A DNA stretch of 64,000 nucleotides from Astragalus membranaceus (taxonomy: Eukaryota > Streptophyta > Magnoliopsida > Fabales > Fabaceae): assembly GCA_039519185.1 (NCBI GenBank), contig CM076847.1, positions 78,095,100 to 78,159,099 on the forward strand. Direction: 5' to 3'. Numbering within the stretch: position 1 is the stretch's first letter; each line of letters starts with the position of its first letter. Both the position numbers and the translations under genes were made by a program. Under the pieces are notes generated by a model. The model worked only from the letters and a program-made list of their open reading frames with translations. It searched no databases and was not told the DNA's origin. Below are positions 34,519 through 43,617 of this stretch, piece by piece.

Positions 34519-36063
34519 TATTCTAAAGACTAAATATCATTTTTGGTCATTTATCTTTGCTATTGGTTTCACTTTAAGACTAAATTTGGTCTTTTATCTT
34601 TTTTTTGGTCCGTTTTGGTCCTTTATGTTTCATTTTCGTTTCACTTTGGTCCCTGACGTTAGTATTTGTTGACGGACGCCACGCTGGCAGTTAACTGCTG
34701 ACGTGGCGTCTCAAATTCATTAAATGACGTGGCAATTTTGTTTTATTTAATTGGTTAACATTTTACACATAAACATTTCCTTTTTTGAATTTTTAAAAAA
34801 ACAAAATATTGTTGTTTCTCATTCAATGAATTTTTTTCATTTCTGGGTTTGACGAACAGTTCTTCAACAACAATCTTTTTCATTTCTTCAACAACAATTC
34901 TTCAACAACATAATTCTCGGTTTGACGAACAGTAAATCTTTCTCATTCATTGAATTTTTTTCACCAATTCCCTAATTTCAACAATGATGTTCATCTCCCT
35001 AATTTCTTCCACCAAATTCCTAATTTCTACCAAATCCCTAACAACGATCTGGGTTCCAGTGTTGTTTTTGTTGTTGAACGCGTTTTGAGATCCAGTGGGT
35101 TTGGGGAAGAAGATGAATAGATCCAATGTTGTTTCAAATCTGGGTTTCAGTGTTGTTGATTCCAAAACGAAACCCATTTTTCAGATCTTGGAAGAACGAT
35201 TCCGGTAGAACGATTTTGATACACAAGAGTCACACCTCTTCTGGGTAGAACGATTATGGTAGAACGATTATTCATCTTCTTCTGGGTTTAGGCGAACAAA
35301 CGAAAACTGAGAAAACGAACAAGGGGACCAAACTGAAACTAAAAGAAAACGTAGAGGACCAAACTGAAACTAAATTGAAACTGCAACTCAGATTTGCATC
35401 AATGGCGAAAACCCAGAAACTCGTTGTTTTACGATATTGATTTAGGGCTTCTTTAGATCTCTTTCTTGCGATCAAAACCCATCCTAGATCAAACAAAACG
35501 GTTGCCTAAATCACTAGCTTCAATTAGTGGAGAAGTTGTTGAATGTTTTTAGTTTTATTTTACCGTTTTAAGTTTTATTTAGATTTTGTATTTTTTTAAG
35601 AACGATGGGTGAAGAAGAACGATGGGTGAGAAGAAGAACGATGATACATATTGAGATGATTGAGATGGGGGTGAAGTAAATTGAGATCCAAATGGGGGTG
35701 AAGAAGATTGAGATCCAAATGGGGGTGAACGATGATACATTTTGTGTTTTTTTAATTTTTGTTTCTTTTAATGTTTTTTGTTTTTGGTTAATTTATGTTT
35801 TGTATTTTTAAAATTTTAAAAACTTAAATGCTGACGTGTCCTGCCACCTCAATTAATGAATGACACGTCATATTGACACTTAAGACGCCACGTCAGCAGT
35901 TAACTGCCAGCGTGGCGTCCGTTTACAAAAACTAACGTCAGGGACCAAAGTGAAACGAAAATGAAACATAAAGGACCAAAAAGGACCAAAAAAAAGATAA
36001 AGGATCAAAGTGAAACCAAGAGCAAAGATAAAGGACCAAAATTGATATTTAGCCTATTCTAAA
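34519..36063. mobile_element. MULE with ~210-bp terminal repeats and 9-bp duplication
   Basis: The body is 34528-36054 (1527 bp). It is flanked by the perfect 9-bp duplication 'tattctaaa' (34519-34527 and 36055-36063). The terminal inverted repeats run about 210 bp with few differences; they start gactaaatatc on the left and ggctaaatatc reading inward on the right, and share 'cactttggtccctgacgtta' and 'ggcagttaactgctgacgtg'. Long TIRs with a 9-bp duplication define Mutator-like elements. No transposase is present. The interior holds short direct repeats such as 'gatccaaatgggggtga'. Confidence 0.85.
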
Positions 36064-36289
36064 ATACAATTAATTATATGGTTCAACTTAAATCCAGTAT
36101 TACCAGCACACATGACCAATAGAAAATTTATGGCTTTTCTTTCATAATTTGTTTAAAAATCTAATTCACACTAACCCGTGCTACACACCCCTTTACTAAT
36201 TTCACCACTTTAAGAAATCAATTTATTTTTATACTTTTTCTCTTTATATTTTTTAGAACCATATTTTTTCCGAGATGTTAAAAATTTAA

Positions 36290-36790
36290 AAGGAAGGTGG
36301 ACTTAGTATTAAAAATTTAGAGCTCTTCAATGTAGCGTTGCTGACCAAATCGAAGTGGAGGGCTCTAGTGGAGGACAATGTGAGTTGGAGGGATGTGTTA
36401 TTATATAGATAGATATGGTGACTTTGCTTCTGCGTTTGTCTATGAGCCAGGGGGGTACAAGTAGAGGTGCTAAGGACTCCCTGTGGTGGCGTGATATTCT
36501 TAGTTTGGAGTCTATGGCGTCTTCAGCGAGTTGGTTTGGGTTATGCATAAACGTGGTTTAGGGAACAGTTGAATTTGGTATTTGCTAGGCCACTTATCGT
36601 TGAATTTGGTATTTCCTAATTTATTCGCAGGTTGAGGGAGGAATGAATTAGTTTTTAGGAATGAGGAATGGATACTTTCAACTCCATAGTTAGTCCTGTT
36701 AAATGTATATATTGGAGTTAGTTTATCTATCAAGCGGGTTGTCGCTCTAATTTCTTGATTTCAGATTGGTGGATTAATCCACGCTAGTGC
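36290..36790 (+). pseudogene. LINE reverse-transcriptase C-terminal remnant
   Basis: 'GGLSIKNLELFNVALLTKSK' followed by 'WRALVEDNVSWRDVL', and later 'SLWWRDILSLESM', is the usual segment after the reverse transcriptase core in plant LINEs. In-frame stops break it (one after 'DVLLYR'). The 10.2-kb LTR retrotransposon is inserted just downstream. Confidence 0.7.
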
Positions 36791-36827
36791 CTAAACAATG
36801 TTTGATCTCCTTTTGTTGGTTGGGTTT

Positions 36828-37170
36828 TGTTATGGATTGGGCCTCGATGGCCAATCCACCAAAAAAGCCCAATACCAAAGGACCCAATTCATCCAACGGT
36901 GGAGATTGCAGACCTAGATCCAACAGCCCTCCTCCACTCCAGATACCTATAAATAAGCATTGATTGCTCACATTAATGGTACTCATCTCTCACATACTCT
37001 CACTTGTAATTGACTCACTCACTGACTTGAGCGTCGGAGTGTCATTGCAGGTACCACCCCACCTCGGACCGGGGCACCAACTCGGACGACCAAGGACATA
37101 CGTACCAACTATTTCGGACCGGACTATTTATCCAAGACCGGATACATAGCTGGAGATACGGTACCGAACA
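36828..37170 (+). repeat. 5' LTR of the Tat-lineage element
   Basis: Starts 'tgttatggattgggcc' and ends 'ggtaccgaaca', so it has TG...CA ends. A TATA-like 'tataaata' lies at 36948-36955 and is the likely promoter. The copy matches the 3' LTR except at three substitutions and one extra C in 'ccacccca'. Confidence 0.95.
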
Positions 37171-37171
37171 T

Positions 37172-37187
37172 TGGCGACCACAGTGGG
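37172..37187 (+). other. Primer binding site (tRNA not assigned)
   Basis: 'tggcgaccacagtggg' begins one base after the 5' LTR, at the usual position, and starts with TGG as required to pair with a CCA tRNA end. The rest does not match a primer tRNA that I can name with confidence. Confidence 0.6.
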
Positions 37188-37231
37188 AGGGCCTTATACT
37201 CTGGTCTTTCCCCCAACCTTCTTGATCAGCA

Positions 37232-39946
37232 ATGGCTCCGGAATTACGACGGAGAAACGTATCCAGCGTCGTGGTCAGACCCGACCAGCAACAGGAAACC
37301 CCGGAGGGGGTAGCGGTTACTCTCCCTCGCAGCTCGGCCCATGGCCGGAATTCATCCAGGGCGATGGTCCCTATAAGCTCCGCTAGAAACCAGTTTCCAC
37401 CTCCAGCCCCGACTGTCCCGGTACCGATCGATGCTGTCCAACAGCTCATCCAACTGCTGACAAGGCAGGCCGAGGCTGATCAAAGGAGTCAGCGTTACTC
37501 CCAGCTGGAGGCCGAGATGGCCGAAGTCCGGGCCAGAGATATCTCGGATCGTACTTCCCCTAAAACTTACTCTCCTAGCAGAAGGACCTCCAGTAAAAGA
37601 CGTCACCGATCCCCTGCTTGGAGGAGGCACCACCATCGTTCGCCACCATGCCGAAGAGGGAGGCGAGAATCTGGAACTCCCCCAACCGAGACTTATGACG
37701 AGACTTATTACCCCGGGGACTCAACTCACCAAAGCTCATCATTAGCATCTTCGTCCCCAAGGCGACGTTCTATAAGCCGGGGAAGTCCCCCGAGGCATGA
37801 ACGTCGGCGCCCCCGGTCTCCCGGATCCCCTGTCCGACACCCTATCAGAAGGCCTCCTCCGAGGGAAAGGTCCACGACGCGGAAGGGACCCTTCACAGCG
37901 GAAATCGACTATTTTCCGGTACCCAAGCACTTAGGGAAGCCCCCGGAGGGTTTAAAGATGCATGACGGGACGGGCGATCCCGACCGACACCTAGATTACT
38001 TCGACACGATGATGCAATACCGGAATGTCCCAAAGGAGATCAAATGCCGAATCTTCCCTCTCACCCTTGAGAAATTGGCTCTGGACTGGTTCAGAGCCCT
38101 CAAGCCGAACTCGATATCATCTTGGGACCAGCTTGCAAAGCTGTTCTCGGCCCAGTTCGCCCACTCCAAAATGAAGCCTAAGTCTCGGAAAGTCTTACAA
38201 GCCATCCGGCAAGGAGAGAACGAGTCTCTCCGAGACTACATTGAAAGATTCAACAAGGAAGCGGCTCAGGTCCGGAACTTAGACGATTCATTTCGACTAT
38301 TCTTCATGGAAGCCGGCCTTCGGGAAGGAAGTCTATTTCAGATTGATGTCGGTATCAACCAAACTGAGTCGCTTGCCGAGTTCCTCCAGCGATCTCAGAA
38401 ATACATTGACCATGAAGAAGGCGTTGTTGCAAGAAAGTCAGATGCCGACCCCGGAACGAGCAAGCCTCGGTATGAAAAAGAGGCTCCGGTGCGTCAGGTA
38501 GCAGAGGCCCGTTATGAAAGGGAGACCCGGAACGACAGTAGGCTCCGACCTCGGAACCGACACCAGCAATATTCCGACCTAAATGAAACAAGGGCCAGGA
38601 TTCTGGCGGAATGTATGAACGCTGAGTTCAAAGAAGTCAAGTTCCCTGATCCGCTCCCGCACAGGCCGGGACAGAGATCCAACAAGTACTGTCGGTATCA
38701 CCGGAGCAAAGGGCACGACACCAATCGATGCAATGCCTTGAAGGATGACATCGAGGACCTGATTATGAAAGGGAAACTGAGCCAGTACGTGGCTAAAGCA
38801 CCTAGGCACGCGACCGAGGTTAAGGAAGAAGAAGCCGATCCGAAACGAAAGGGTAAAGCCCCACAAAAACGAGAAGAGAGCTCAGAGGACGAGCGCGACT
38901 TTCGAAAATCAAAGGGCCGACCTGTGATGATGATGATATCTGGGGGCTACCCCGACGAGGCATCGGGCAAAACAATGAAAAGAAAATGGAAGGAAGTCAT
39001 GTGTGCCGCTTCCACCTCTACGATCAGCTCAGGCCCGGAGCGCCAACCCTTGGCATTCAGCGACCGAGACTTATTGGATGGCAAGCCAAATAAACACATA
39101 CCCCTCATAATCAGGGCGGTCATGGCAAACCATGGGATAAGAAGGATTCTGGTCGACCAGGGGAGCTCCGCTGATATCATCTTCATCGACCTGGTGAGAA
39201 AGCTGCAGATCTCAGAGGAAGACTTCACCCCTTACCGGGGGTCGGATCTTTCGGGCTTCAATGGGTCCCGGACCAAACCTCTCGGTTACCTGGAGATGAT
39301 GGTCACCTATGAAGAGGAGCCACTAGAAAGGACGGTCAAGACCAAGTTCCTGGTACTGCCATGCCCCTCGGTCTACAATTGTATCATCGGGAGGCCCACC
39401 CTTGGAAGGCTCGGAGTCGTAACTTCAACGGTTCACCTCAAGATGAAGTTCTATTCATTGAGTGACGAAGTCATCACCCTTGACGCCGACTTAGAGTCCG
39501 TCCAAAGATGTTTTTATCTTCACGTCAAGGCGGACAGGCAGGCCTCAGAAGAGGGGGTTCCCCCCATAGAAGCAAGGACTCAGAAAAGCCCAAAGAAGAA
39601 AAGAACCGGTCCAGCGGCCGAGGTCAACGTCACAGACCTCGATGCAAGATATGACCCGGACAGCTCCGAGGAAGAAAACGACAACGAGTTAGCACGGGAG
39701 CTAAAAAAGAAAATTAGGCGACCTCAACCTGATGGACAGTTCATGCAAATCCAGCTGGGAGAAAACCCAACCCAAACTGTCCAGATCGGATCCGATCTCC
39801 CCGACGAAGTAAAAGCAAAGCTCACCCTCTGCCTAAAATCTCACGCCGATCTCTTCGCGTGGTCAGCAAAAGACATGCCCGGGATTCCCCCCGAGGTCGC
39901 CTGTCATCAGCTAGCGGTTAACCCCGGGGCAAAATGGGTCGCCTAA
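37232..39946 (+). CDS. Retrotransposon Gag-protease, ends at internal stop
   Basis: The frame from ATG gives 904 residues. An Arg/Ser/Pro-rich N-terminal part precedes the retrotransposon Gag domain (about 245-350; 'DPDRHLDYFDTMM', 'LDWFRALKPNSISSW', 'RDYIERFNKEAAQV'). A zinc-knuckle-like 'CRYHRSKGHDTNRC' follows, then an aspartic protease with 'ILVDQGSSADII' (about 635). Here Asn/Thr of the usual D-x-GSS is Gln. The frame ends at TAA (39944-39946), but the same frame continues without interruption into the reverse transcriptase, and the residues around the stop match the usual linker of this lineage. The stop is therefore a nonsense change in one Gag-Pol frame rather than a natural gene end. 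Programmed readthrough is possible but not typical of this lineage. Confidence 0.9.
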   Translation: MAPELRRRNVSSVVVRPDQQQETPEGVAVTLPRSSAHGRNSSRAMVPISSARNQFPPPAPTVPVPIDAVQQLIQLLTRQAEADQRSQRYSQLEAEMAEVRARDISDRTSPKTYSPSRRTSSKRRHRSPAWRRHHHRSPPCRRGRRESGTPPTETYDETYYPGDSTHQSSSLASSSPRRRSISRGSPPRHERRRPRSPGSPVRHPIRRPPPRERSTTRKGPFTAEIDYFPVPKHLGKPPEGLKMHDGTGDPDRHLDYFDTMMQYRNVPKEIKCRIFPLTLEKLALDWFRALKPNSISSWDQLAKLFSAQFAHSKMKPKSRKVLQAIRQGENESLRDYIERFNKEAAQVRNLDDSFRLFFMEAGLREGSLFQIDVGINQTESLAEFLQRSQKYIDHEEGVVARKSDADPGTSKPRYEKEAPVRQVAEARYERETRNDSRLRPRNRHQQYSDLNETRARILAECMNAEFKEVKFPDPLPHRPGQRSNKYCRYHRSKGHDTNRCNALKDDIEDLIMKGKLSQYVAKAPRHATEVKEEEADPKRKGKAPQKREESSEDERDFRKSKGRPVMMMISGGYPDEASGKTMKRKWKEVMCAASTSTISSGPERQPLAFSDRDLLDGKPNKHIPLIIRAVMANHGIRRILVDQGSSADIIFIDLVRKLQISEEDFTPYRGSDLSGFNGSRTKPLGYLEMMVTYEEEPLERTVKTKFLVLPCPSVYNCIIGRPTLGRLGVVTSTVHLKMKFYSLSDEVITLDADLESVQRCFYLHVKADRQASEEGVPPIEARTQKSPKKKRTGPAAEVNVTDLDARYDPDSSEEENDNELARELKKKIRRPQPDGQFMQIQLGENPTQTVQIGSDLPDEVKAKLTLCLKSHADLFAWSAKDMPGIPPEVACHQLAVNPGAKWVA

Positions 39947-42940
39947 CGCAAAAGAGCTCAAAACCAGGAAAAGGCAGCTGCTACGGCCAAGGTCGTAGAA
40001 GATTTAATCAAAGCTGATTTTGTAAAAGAGGTCAAGTATACAACTTGGCTCTCAAACTCTGTACTTGTTAAGAAAAGCAATGGAAAGTGGCGAATGTGCG
40101 TTGACTATACCGACCTTAATAAGGCCTGTCCTAAGGACGCCTTCCCTGTTCCTAGCATTGATCGGCTCGTCGATAATGCTTCAGGTTTTCGTTTACTATC
40201 GTTCATGGATGCTTATTCCGGATACAATCAAATTCCGATGTTCCCCCCCGACCAAGAGAAGACGGCCTTTATGACTGACCGCGGTAATTTCTGCTACCGG
40301 GTCATGCCATTCGGTTTAAAAAATGCGGGGGCCACTTATCAAAGGATGATGAACAAGGTATTCCGAGATCAGATCGGCCGTAACGTGGAAGTCTACCTCG
40401 ACGATATGATTGCAAAAAGCGAAAGGGAAGACCTCCACATATCCGACCTGGAAGAGATTTTTACTGAAATCCGAAGAAATAATATGAGGCTAAACCCGGA
40501 AAAATGCACTTTCGGGGTCCGGGCTGGAAAATTCCTGGGCTTCTATCTCACGGAAAGGGGCATTGAAGCCAACCCGGATAAATGCCAAGCGGTAACAGAA
40601 ATGCGGACCCCGTCCACTAAGAAAGAGCTCCAAAAACTCAACGGTATGATAGCTGCATTATCACGCTTCATTTCCAACGCCGCCTTCAAGTCGCTCCCAT
40701 TGTTCAAACTGCTTAAGAAAGAAGCAACTTTCGAATGGACCCCAGAGCGGGACGAGGCACTCTCCCGGCTCAAAAAGGTCCTATCCGAACCGCCCATACT
40801 AAGTCGGCCGAGCCCAGGGGAAGATCTATTTTTGTATCTGGCCATCTCGGAGGAGGCCATCGGAGCCGTGCTTATCAGGGAGACCGGAACTGGTCAAAGC
40901 CCGGTATACTTCGTAAGTAAAGCTTTGCATGGACCAGAAGTGAGATATCAGAAAATAGAGAAAATCGCCTTTGCTCTACTCATCTCGGCACGCCGCCTCC
41001 GACCTTACTTCGTCGCCCATCAAATCGTGGTGCGGACTAATTATCCAATTCGGCAGATCCTGCACCGACCCGACTTAGCAGGACGAATGATCAAATGGGC
41101 AGTAGAACTCTCCGAGTTCGGAATCAAATACGAAACAAGACCGGCCATGAAAGCTCAGATACTTGCCGACTTTATTACGGAGATGGCACCCGCCGACCCG
41201 GAGGACGGGTTGTGGACACTCCACGTGGACGGGTCCTCAAATCCAAAAGGAAGTGGTGCAGGGTTAATGCTCGAAAGCCCGACGGGCGTCGTAATCGAAG
41301 TATCGCTCACATTCGGTTTCCCTACCTCAAACAACCAGGCGGAATATGAGGCGTGCATAGCTGGACTCCGGCTTGCGATCGACCTCAAGGTCTCCCGGCT
41401 TTCCCTAAATACCGACTCGTTATTGGTGGTATCCCAAATCGGGAAACAGTACGAAGCTAAAGATCCGATCTTGCAAAGGTACCTAACCCGAGTGCAGGAG
41501 CTGCTCTCCCTTTTTACATTCACGGAAGTGAAACACGTTCCAAGATCGGAAAATATCAGGGCAGACATACTTTCCAAGCTTGCCAGCACCAAAATTCCGG
41601 GGAACCACCGGTCGATAATCCAGGAAACACTGAGCAAGCCGAGCGTAATCCTGAACCCGGAAGCAAATTTTTCTGTTAATGTAGTGGAAGAAAGCCAGGG
41701 TTGGATCGCGCCATTAATAGACTATATCAGAACGGGGAACGAGCCTCCGGACCCGAGTGAAGCCAAGATCCTCCGGAGGAAGGCCTCCTCTTTTTCCATA
41801 ATCAATGGAAGCCTCTACAGAAGAAGCTTGTCTGCACCGCTGTTGAAGTGCATTGAAGGAGGAGAGGCGGACTACGTCTTGGCCGAGATCCATGAGGGAA
41901 TCTGCGGGCAACACCTTGGAGGTCGATCCCTGGCTCGAAAGGCATTAAGGGCGGGATATTTCTGGCCAACCATGGAGACCGATGCAAGAAATTATGTAAA
42001 GAGGTGCAGTAAGTGTCAGATCCACGCCAAGGTCCACGTAGCGCCCCCTACGGAGCTCACCAGCTTAAGCTCGCCGTGGCCATTTGCTTGGTGGGGAATA
42101 GATCTCTTGGGACCATTCCCAACTGCCCCTGGCCAGATCAAATACCTCATAGTGGCGGTGGATTACTCCACCAAATGGATTGAAGCTGAGCCTTTGGCCA
42201 TCATCAGCGCTAAGAATTGCATCAAATTCTTCAAGAAGAATATAATGACTAGATTCGGGATCCCCGAGGTTGTAGTCACTGACAACGGAACGCAGTTCGC
42301 CGACAAAGGCTTCAGAAAACTCATGTCTGACCTCAAGATCAAACACCGGTTTACCTCGGTAGAGCACCCTCAGACGAACGGACAGGCCGAGGCCGCCAAC
42401 AAAGTCCTCCTCAATGGACTGAGGAAGCGGCTCGATGTAGCAAAAGGGAACTGGGTTGAAGAGCTACCCTACGTGCTGTGGGCCTACAGAACCACCCCGC
42501 AAAGCTCTACGGGGGAGACCCATTTCCGTCTTTCGTACGGGACGGAGGCAGTAATCCCGGTAGAGATCGGGGAGCTGAGCTGGAGGACACTCCACCCGAA
42601 ATCTCCGGAGGACAATAGCCGGGCGTTGAAAGAAAACCTCGACCTCGTCAATGAGGTCCGAGGCCAGGCTTCCCTTAAAGAAGCAATAATAAAACAGAGG
42701 GTAGCAGTACGATATAACTCGAAAGTGATCCCTAGGGACCTTGAGGTCGGTGATTTAGTTTTACGAAGAGCCGATGTCGGTATGAAGAACGCCGCTCAGG
42801 GCAAGCTCGCCCCCAACTGGGAAGGACCTTACCGAGTTTTATCTAAAACCGGCAGAGGTGCCTACGAATTGGAGACCTTGGCCGGGAAGGTGATCCCAAG
42901 AACTTGGAACGCCACTAAACTAAAAAAGTACTACAGCTGA
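39947..42940 (+). CDS. Retrotransposon Pol: RT, RNase H, second RNase H, integrase
   Basis: This is the continuation of the gag frame after the TAA; its first ATG is at 40094, inside the reverse transcriptase. Reverse transcriptase motifs are 'MCVDYTDLNKACPKDAFP', 'LLSFMDAYSGYNQI', 'RVMPFGLKNAGATYQRMM' and the catalytic 'YLDD'. A Ty3-type RNase H follows ('SPVYFVSKALHGPEVRY'), then a second archaeal-type RNase H starting 'LHVDGSSNPKGSGAG' with 'NNQAEYEACIAGL' and 'LNTDSLLVVSQI'. The integrase has its HHCC zinc region ('HLGG' to 'CSKCQIHA') and the D, D, E catalytic residues in 'WWGIDLLGP', 'VTDNGTQF' and 'HPQTNGQAEAAN'. It ends with the chromodomain-less C-terminus 'RTWNATKLKKYYS'. Apart from the upstream stop I see no break. 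Confidence 0.93.
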   Translation, partial: RKRAQNQEKAAATAKVVEDLIKADFVKEVKYTTWLSNSVLVKKSNGKWRMCVDYTDLNKACPKDAFPVPSIDRLVDNASGFRLLSFMDAYSGYNQIPMFPPDQEKTAFMTDRGNFCYRVMPFGLKNAGATYQRMMNKVFRDQIGRNVEVYLDDMIAKSEREDLHISDLEEIFTEIRRNNMRLNPEKCTFGVRAGKFLGFYLTERGIEANPDKCQAVTEMRTPSTKKELQKLNGMIAALSRFISNAAFKSLPLFKLLKKEATFEWTPERDEALSRLKKVLSEPPILSRPSPGEDLFLYLAISEEAIGAVLIRETGTGQSPVYFVSKALHGPEVRYQKIEKIAFALLISARRLRPYFVAHQIVVRTNYPIRQILHRPDLAGRMIKWAVELSEFGIKYETRPAMKAQILADFITEMAPADPEDGLWTLHVDGSSNPKGSGAGLMLESPTGVVIEVSLTFGFPTSNNQAEYEACIAGLRLAIDLKVSRLSLNTDSLLVVSQIGKQYEAKDPILQRYLTRVQELLSLFTFTEVKHVPRSENIRADILSKLASTKIPGNHRSIIQETLSKPSVILNPEANFSVNVVEESQGWIAPLIDYIRTGNEPPDPSEAKILRRKASSFSIINGSLYRRSLSAPLLKCIEGGEADYVLAEIHEGICGQHLGGRSLARKALRAGYFWPTMETDARNYVKRCSKCQIHAKVHVAPPTELTSLSSPWPFAWWGIDLLGPFPTAPGQIKYLIVAVDYSTKWIEAEPLAIISAKNCIKFFKKNIMTRFGIPEVVVTDNGTQFADKGFRKLMSDLKIKHRFTSVEHPQTNGQAEAANKVLLNGLRKRLDVAKGNWVEELPYVLWAYRTTPQSSTGETHFRLSYGTEAVIPVEIGELSWRTLHPKSPEDNSRALKENLDLVNEVRGQASLKEAIIKQRVAVRYNSKVIPRDLEVGDLVLRRADVGMKNAAQGKLAPNWEGPYRVLSKTGRGAYELETLAGKVIPRTWNATKLKKYYS

Positions 42941-42942
42941 CT

Positions 42943-43355
42943 CTCGTTTTATCTGAAGAACGGTGTATACCGACTTAGTAGCTCACTTTATCTAAAGAAC
43001 GGTGTATACCGACGTTGTAACTCGTTTTATCTGAAGAACGGTGTATACCGACTTAGTAGCTCACTTTATCTAAAGAACGGTGTATACCGACGTTGTAACT
43101 CGTTTTATCTAAAGGACGGTGTATACCGATGTTATCCTTTATGTTTGCGGTGTCTACCGATTTTATCACCTATTTTATCTTCCTTTAGCCGACCGAGGTT
43201 TGTCGCTACCCTAAGGGGTGAGTTCGATCTGGGCCGAGTCCCGGTAAACTGCCCCGAAGGCGATCATTGTTACAACCATTTGGCCGAGGTTGCCACAACC
43301 CTAAGGGACGAGTTCGATCTGGGCCGAGTCCCGGTAAACTGTCCTTAAGGCGACG
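42943..43355 (+). repeat. Tandem repeats between pol and the antisense gene
   Basis: At 42943-43134, units with 'tctaaagaacggtgtatacc' and 'gaacggtgtataccgac' recur five times in two alternating forms. At 43190-43355, two copies of a roughly 90-bp unit share 'gagttcgatctgggccgag' and 'tcccggtaaactg'. Tat elements often carry such variable repeats 3' of pol. Confidence 0.85.
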
Positions 43356-43617
43356 TTTACCACTTGAGCGAATCAAACGTAAGTGCACGAATGTAAAGCA
43401 ACAATATAAAGACTAAAACCGAGGTAAATGAAACCGGAGACACATTAAAATACATTTCTATTACAAATTATCCCGGATACGGCTGGGTCCTCTAGTTCAA
43501 AAAGGTGGTGACATATTACAAATTCCGGTTCCGCCCGGAACCCGAGGCTTTACTCCCCCACCGGTTCCACCTGGAACCCAAAAAGCAACTAACCCAGAGC
43601 CTCCCCATCAACGACAG

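Noticed and set aside
37171..37386. Small forward frame at the start of the retrotransposon body, and many minus-strand frames within gag-pol
   Set aside because: Shadows of the GC-richer gag-pol frame.
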